DNA of 64,000 bases from Curvibacter microcysteis (lineage in GTDB: Bacteria > Pseudomonadota > Gammaproteobacteria > Burkholderiales > Burkholderiaceae_C). Position numbers and translations under genes: made by a program. The notes below the pieces were generated by a model, which was not told the origin of the DNA, did no database searches, and saw only the letters and a list, made by a program, of their open reading frames with translations. Position 1 is the first letter of the stretch; the number at the start of each line of letters is the position of its first letter. Where the stretch lies: assembly GCF_028649435.1 (NCBI RefSeq), contig NZ_JAQSIN010000001.1. The stretch is one strand, 5' to 3'. Shown piece after piece: positions 60,366 through 64,000 of this stretch.

Positions 60366-62717
60366 ATGTCACACGCCCCCATTGCCCCCCATAAAGCCTT
60401 CGGGTCTGCCACTCTTTGGTTCTCATTGAGTGCTTTGTCCCTGGCCTTGTTGGGTTGTGGCGGCGGCGATCCAGGCGTGGCGGAGACAGGCAGCGCACAG
60501 GTGCTGGTGGCCAGCGGCACCACGATTCTGAATTTGGAGCCCGAGGCCTTGTCTGCCGAGGTCGGGGCCCAAGTGGCCCAACCGACCTTCCACCTGGCCC
60601 CGGTGGTGCTTGATGCCCCGGATGACAGCGATGCCAATGGCCAGGGCCTGTCGGCCTCCTTTGCACCGCGCCAGCAAATGGTGCCCGCCGAACTGGCTTC
60701 GGTGCCGACCCGCCAGCTGACCCTGCAGGGGCTGGATGTGGCCAAGCGCATGGCGGTGAGCGATGTGGTCAGCCGCGCCGGGTCCGCCGTCAGCACCTAC
60801 TCGCCGGCACAGATTCGCGCAGCCTATGGGCTGCCGGCCCTGCCTGCCGCGGGGGCCACGCTGACAGCGGCCCAGGCCGCGCAATACGGTGCCGGCCAAA
60901 CCATCTATGTGGTGGACGCCATGCACAACCCGAACACAGCGGCTGAACTGAGCGTGTTCAACCAGAAATTTGGCCTGCCCACTTGCGCGACCAAGGCGAT
61001 TGCCACGACGGCGGCCTTGCCCCTGCCTGCGGCCTCCGCCAGCGCCTGTGAGTTGTCGGTGGTGTACAGCACGTCGGCGGGCGGCATGACCGCGACGGCC
61101 CCCGCCTATGACTCGGGCTGGGCCACCGAGATTTCGTTGGATGTGCAGTGGGCGCATGCGATCGCGCCTTTGGCCCGCATCGTGTTGATCGAGGCCGCTG
61201 ACCCCAGCCTGAACAGCTTGTTGGGCGGTGTGAAGCTGGCCAACGCCATGGGCCCTGGCATCGTGTCGATGAGTTTTGGCGCCACCGAAGGCAACTGGAC
61301 CGCCTCGGTGGATTCGGTCTTCACCAATTCCAAAATGAGCTACCTGGCGGCTGCGGGTGACTCGGGCACGGCGGTGCTGTGGCCCGCGGTGTCGTCCAAT
61401 GTGTTGGCCGTGGGCGGCACCAGCCTGACCTACAGCGGCACGGGCGCCCGCTCTGAAGTCACCTGGTCGGGCACCGGGGGCGGCACCAGCGCCTACACCG
61501 CCAAACCGGCTTACCAAACCACCGCTGTGCCGGGTCTGGGCAATGTGGTGCGCCGCACCGGTCCCGATGTGGCCATGAACGCCGACCCCAGCACCGGTCA
61601 ATACGTGGCGGTGATGAACCCCGGCAGCTCGGCTGTGAACTGGGTCAGCGCGGGCGGCACCAGCATGTCGACCCCGCAATGGGCCGGTTTGCTGGCGGTG
61701 GCCAACGCGATCCGTGCCCAAAGTGCCAAGCCGGTGCTGGGGGCGCCGCACGCGGTGCTGTACGGCCAGATTTCGACCGTGCCGGGCAACTACGCCAGCG
61801 CATTTGCCGACATCACCAGGGGCAACAACGGCACTTGCATCACCTGCGCAGCCCGCGTGGGTTTTGACCCCATGACCGGTTTGGGCACCCCCAACGCCGG
61901 CAGCCTGTTGGCCCAACTGTCGGGGGCCTCGGCGCCTGCAGTGGCCCCGGTGGTGACGCCGGCCAGCATCACGGGTGTGACGGGTACAGCGCTGAGTTTT
62001 ACCGCCTCGGTGAGCGCCGCCAACGCCGTCAGCTTCAGCTTGAGTGGCGCACCGGCCGGCATGGCCATCAGCAGCAGTGGCGTGGTCAGTTGGGCCAGCC
62101 CCGTGGCTGGCAGCTACAAGGTGACCGTCACGGCCAAGGACAACACCAATGGCTTGAGCGGCCAAGGCGTCTACACCGTGACCATCAGCCCGCCGGCGCC
62201 GCCCACGGTCGGTGGCGTGACGGTGTCGGGCAAGCCTGGTGTGGCGCTGTCTTTCAACATCAGCTACAGCTCGGCCAACCCGGTCACCTTCAGCCTCGCC
62301 GGAGCACCGGCGGGCATGGCGGTCAGCAGCACGGGTGTGGTCAGCTGGGCCAAACCTGTGCTGGGCAACTACAACGTCACGGCCACGGTCAAGGACAGCA
62401 AGACCGGGCTCAGCGCCCAAGGTGTCTATGCGGTCAAGATCGCCAATGCAGGGCCCGTGATCACCGCCCCGGCGATGACGGGGGTGGCTGGCAAGGCCAT
62501 GACGGGCACCATCAGCATCGCCGACCCGGGCGCCAGCTGGGTTTCGGTCTCGATCTCGGGGGTGCCGCTGGGCATGGGCTTCGCCATGAGCGGCCTGACC
62601 ATCACCGCCAAATGGCCCAGCCCGGTGACGGGGAGCTACACGCTGACGGTGACCGTGGTGGACAACCTGGGGCTCACGGCCACGGTGAAGGTGCCCGTCA
62701 CGGTCACGGCCAAGTAA
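60366..62717 (+). CDS. Sedolisin-like (S53) peptidase lipoprotein with Ig-like repeats
   Basis: 783 aa. The signal LFWSLSALSLALLGCGGGDPG-like N-terminus contains a lipobox LLGC, so it is an acylated surface or periplasmic protein. A propeptide-like region (about 30-150) precedes an S53 catalytic domain (about 150-520): Glu255 and Asp259 in WATEISLDVQWAHAIAP, catalytic Ser433 in GGTSMSTPQWAGLLA, and the calcium-site pattern DITRGNNGTC ... GFDPMTGLGTPN. Residues about 529-783 are three Ig-like repeats. SMSFGATEGN is where the oxyanion Asp is expected, but no Asp is apparent, so activity needs testing. Expression is very likely set by c-di-GMP through the riboswitch. Confidence 0.85.
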   Translation: MSHAPIAPHKAFGSATLWFSLSALSLALLGCGGGDPGVAETGSAQVLVASGTTILNLEPEALSAEVGAQVAQPTFHLAPVVLDAPDDSDANGQGLSASFAPRQQMVPAELASVPTRQLTLQGLDVAKRMAVSDVVSRAGSAVSTYSPAQIRAAYGLPALPAAGATLTAAQAAQYGAGQTIYVVDAMHNPNTAAELSVFNQKFGLPTCATKAIATTAALPLPAASASACELSVVYSTSAGGMTATAPAYDSGWATEISLDVQWAHAIAPLARIVLIEAADPSLNSLLGGVKLANAMGPGIVSMSFGATEGNWTASVDSVFTNSKMSYLAAAGDSGTAVLWPAVSSNVLAVGGTSLTYSGTGARSEVTWSGTGGGTSAYTAKPAYQTTAVPGLGNVVRRTGPDVAMNADPSTGQYVAVMNPGSSAVNWVSAGGTSMSTPQWAGLLAVANAIRAQSAKPVLGAPHAVLYGQISTVPGNYASAFADITRGNNGTCITCAARVGFDPMTGLGTPNAGSLLAQLSGASAPAVAPVVTPASITGVTGTALSFTASVSAANAVSFSLSGAPAGMAISSSGVVSWASPVAGSYKVTVTAKDNTNGLSGQGVYTVTISPPAPPTVGGVTVSGKPGVALSFNISYSSANPVTFSLAGAPAGMAVSSTGVVSWAKPVLGNYNVTATVKDSKTGLSAQGVYAVKIANAGPVITAPAMTGVAGKAMTGTISIADPGASWVSVSISGVPLGMGFAMSGLTITAKWPSPVTGSYTLTVTVVDNLGLTATVKVPVTVTAK
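61950..62714 (+). repeat. Three tandem Ig-like repeats in the peptidase C-terminus
   Basis: Repeats at about 61950-62186, 62202-62441 and 62451-62714. The first two share SFSLSGAPAGMAISSSGVVS / TFSLAGAPAGMAVSSTGVVS and the ending GQGVYTVTI / AQGVYAVKI. The third is more diverged. The pattern (putative Ig, He_PIG-like) is typical of adhesive or cell-surface spacer domains. Confidence 0.8.
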
Positions 62718-62801
62718 GTCGCTTGAGTCCAAAGCGGTCAGTTTGACCGTGTTGGCGGTGACAGACCCCGGTGAGATCGTGTCAGCGGTCTCCCAAGCAA
62801 G

Positions 62802-62822
62802 ACGGCCCCTCGGGGCCGTTTT
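62802..62822 (+). terminator. Rho-independent terminator after the peptidase gene
   Basis: ACGGCCCC (62802-62809) and GGGGCCGT (62812-62819) with a tight loop, followed by TTTT (62819-62822), 85 bases after the peptidase stop. It lies before the convergent livF stop at 62853 and may also stop that transcript. Confidence 0.75.
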
Positions 62823-62852
62823 GGCGTGGCGTCCTGTGGGGATGCCGTGGGG

Positions 62853-63566
62853 TCAGACCCCCAGGTACTGGTCGAGCAGCCCAGGCTCGCTGCGCAGGCG
62901 CTCAGAGCTGCCCTCAAACGCCACCTGGCCCTTGACCAGGATGACGTTGCGGTTGCTGATTTGGGTGACGTGTTTCCAGTTCTTGTCGACGATCACGCTG
63001 CTGATGCCGCTTTCACGGATCAGGCCGCAAATGCGCCAGATTTCACGCGCAATCAAGGGCGCCAGGCCTTCGGTGGCCTCGTCGAGGATCAGCACATCGG
63101 GGTTGGTCATCAAGGCGCGGCCAATGGTCAACATCTGTTGCTCGCCGCCCGACAGTTGCTGGCCGCCGTGGTCCAGCCGTTCTTGCAGGCGCGGGAAGGT
63201 GTCGAGCACGCGCTGGTAGGTCCAGTCGCGCTGACCGCGCGTACCCGCACGGGCCGCCATCTGCAGGTTTTCGCGCACGCTGAGGTTGCCAAAAATCCCA
63301 CGTCCTTCAGGCACATAAGCGATGCCCAGTCGCGCCACTTCGTAGGTGGCGCGGCCGTTCATGGGGCGGCCGCAGATGTGGACCTGGCCGCTGCGCGGCG
63401 GCACCAGGCCCATGATGCTTTTGAGCAAGGTGCTTTTGCCCATGCCGTTGCGCCCCATGAGGCCGATGGTTTCGCCCCGCGCCACTTGGAAGCTCAGGTC
63501 GCGCAGGATGTGGCTGGCGCCGTAATAGGTGTTCAGGCCTTGGGCCTGGATCAGCAGTTCGCTCAT
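62853..63566 (-). CDS. livF: Branched-chain amino-acid-type ABC ATP-binding protein LivF
   Basis: 237 aa. Walker A GRNGMGKST (about 38-46), Q-loop and IAYVPEGRGIFGNLSVRENL, signature LSGGEQQM, Walker B VLILDEATEGLAPLIAREIW and the short C-terminus lacking extra domains (typical of LivF, which is shorter than LivG). Pairs with livG, from which it is separated by an ATGA overlap (63563-63566). Confidence 0.95.
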   Translation of the reverse strand: MSELLIQAQGLNTYYGASHILRDLSFQVARGETIGLMGRNGMGKSTLLKSIMGLVPPRSGQVHICGRPMNGRATYEVARLGIAYVPEGRGIFGNLSVRENLQMAARAGTRGQRDWTYQRVLDTFPRLQERLDHGGQQLSGGEQQMLTIGRALMTNPDVLILDEATEGLAPLIAREIWRICGLIRESGISSVIVDKNWKHVTQISNRNVILVKGQVAFEGSSERLRSEPGLLDQYLGV

Positions 63567-64000
63567 TCTTCGTCCGCTCCAAGGTAGGCCGATTGCACCT
63601 GGGGATCGGCGCGCACTTCAGCGGGCGTGCCGCTGGCGATGCGCGTGCCGTTGACCATCACGGTCAGCCGGTCGGCCAGGGTGAAGACGGCGTCCATGTC
63701 GTGCTCGACCAGCATCATGGCGTGACCGGGTTTGAGGCGCAGCAGCAGCTCGACAATGCGCTCGGCCTCGGCCACCCCCATGCCAGCCAGGGGCTCGTCG
63801 AGCAGCAGGACCTGCGGTTCGGTGGCCAGGGTCATGGCGATTTCCAACTGACGTTGTTCACCGTGGCTGGCTGCACCGGCCACGGTGTGGCGGCGCTTTT
63901 GTAGGCCGGCCAATTCCAGGGCGCGTTCAGCCCGTTCGTTGACAGCCGCCACCGAGTCAGCCCGGCGCAGCCAGCGCCAGGCCTGGGGTGTGCGCGACTG
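63563..64000 (-). CDS. livG: Branched-chain amino-acid-type ABC ATP-binding protein LivG, partial
   Basis: The frame is open from 63563 to the right edge (146 codons). Seen: signature HGEQRQLEIAMTLA, Walker B VLLLDEPLAGMG, switch His MLVEHDMDAVFTLADRLTVM, C-terminal GTPAEVRADPQVQSAYLGA typical of LivG. The N-terminal Walker A lies outside the window. The rest of the liv operon (permeases, perhaps the receptor) is to the right. Confidence 0.9.
   Translation of the reverse strand, partial: QSRTPQAWRWLRRADSVAAVNERAERALELAGLQKRRHTVAGAASHGEQRQLEIAMTLATEPQVLLLDEPLAGMGVAEAERIVELLLRLKPGHAMMLVEHDMDAVFTLADRLTVMVNGTRIASGTPAEVRADPQVQSAYLGADEE

Overview
The window is a GC-rich, gene-dense stretch of bacterial chromosome. 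Gene content points to Burkholderiales, most likely Comamonadaceae: a Bug-type solute receptor, TRAP and branched-chain ABC transporters, many LysR/IclR regulators, the five-step hut pathway, and a XylR-type sigma-54 activator beside DUF1302/DUF1329 envelope genes. This placement is inferred from family content; no database search was run. I see no insertion sequence, prophage, CRISPR array or rRNA. The only RNA genes found are one initiator tRNA and one c-di-GMP riboswitch.

Layout. 1-3.4 kb: a truncated sensor kinase, a divergent secreted small protein whose upstream region carries TCA boxes at exact 11-bp steps, a nucleoside deoxyribosyltransferase-like protein and an SRAP protein. 3.4-9.7 kb: a catabolic operon (D-serine ammonia-lyase, Bug receptor, amidase, FAD amine oxidoreductase) with a divergent LysR regulator. 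9.8 kb: tRNA-fMet. 10-16.6 kb: a LysR regulator divergent from an SDR, TRAP DctPQM and split-transketolase operon of unknown substrate. 16.7-19.5 kb: small proteins, a lipoprotein and a membrane diguanylate cyclase.

19.6-31.8 kb: esterase, MMPL/RND transporter, YCF48-like beta-propeller, DUF1329, DUF1302, coniferyl-alcohol-dehydrogenase-like SDR and aryl aldehyde dehydrogenase, all on the minus strand. A divergent XylR/DmpR-type activator, a good -24/-12 promoter and TTGATCAA-type upstream sites complete an aryl ester/alcohol catabolic regulon with its own envelope transport set. 31.8-35.7 kb: a visibly more AT-rich patch with a second diguanylate cyclase and a Crp-like regulator, followed by an Aer-like chemoreceptor. 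35.7-38.6 kb: GST, LysR and an exported alpha/beta hydrolase.

38.8-53.3 kb: a complete histidine-utilisation locus: an NMT1-type ABC transporter, hutC, hutH, hutU, an IclR regulator, a polar amino-acid ABC transporter, hutD, hutI, hutF and hutG. Together these convert histidine to urocanate, imidazolonepropionate, formiminoglutamate, formylglutamate and glutamate. Three CTTGTATAGACAGG-like sites and one weaker one mark probable HutC operators. 53.4-60 kb: TraB/GumN protein, CoA-transferase, branched-chain-type receptor, pobA with a divergent IclR regulator, and a LysR regulator. 60.1-62.7 kb: a c-di-GMP-I riboswitch ahead of a sedolisin-like (S53) lipoprotein with three Ig-like repeats. 62.8-64 kb: livF and truncated livG.
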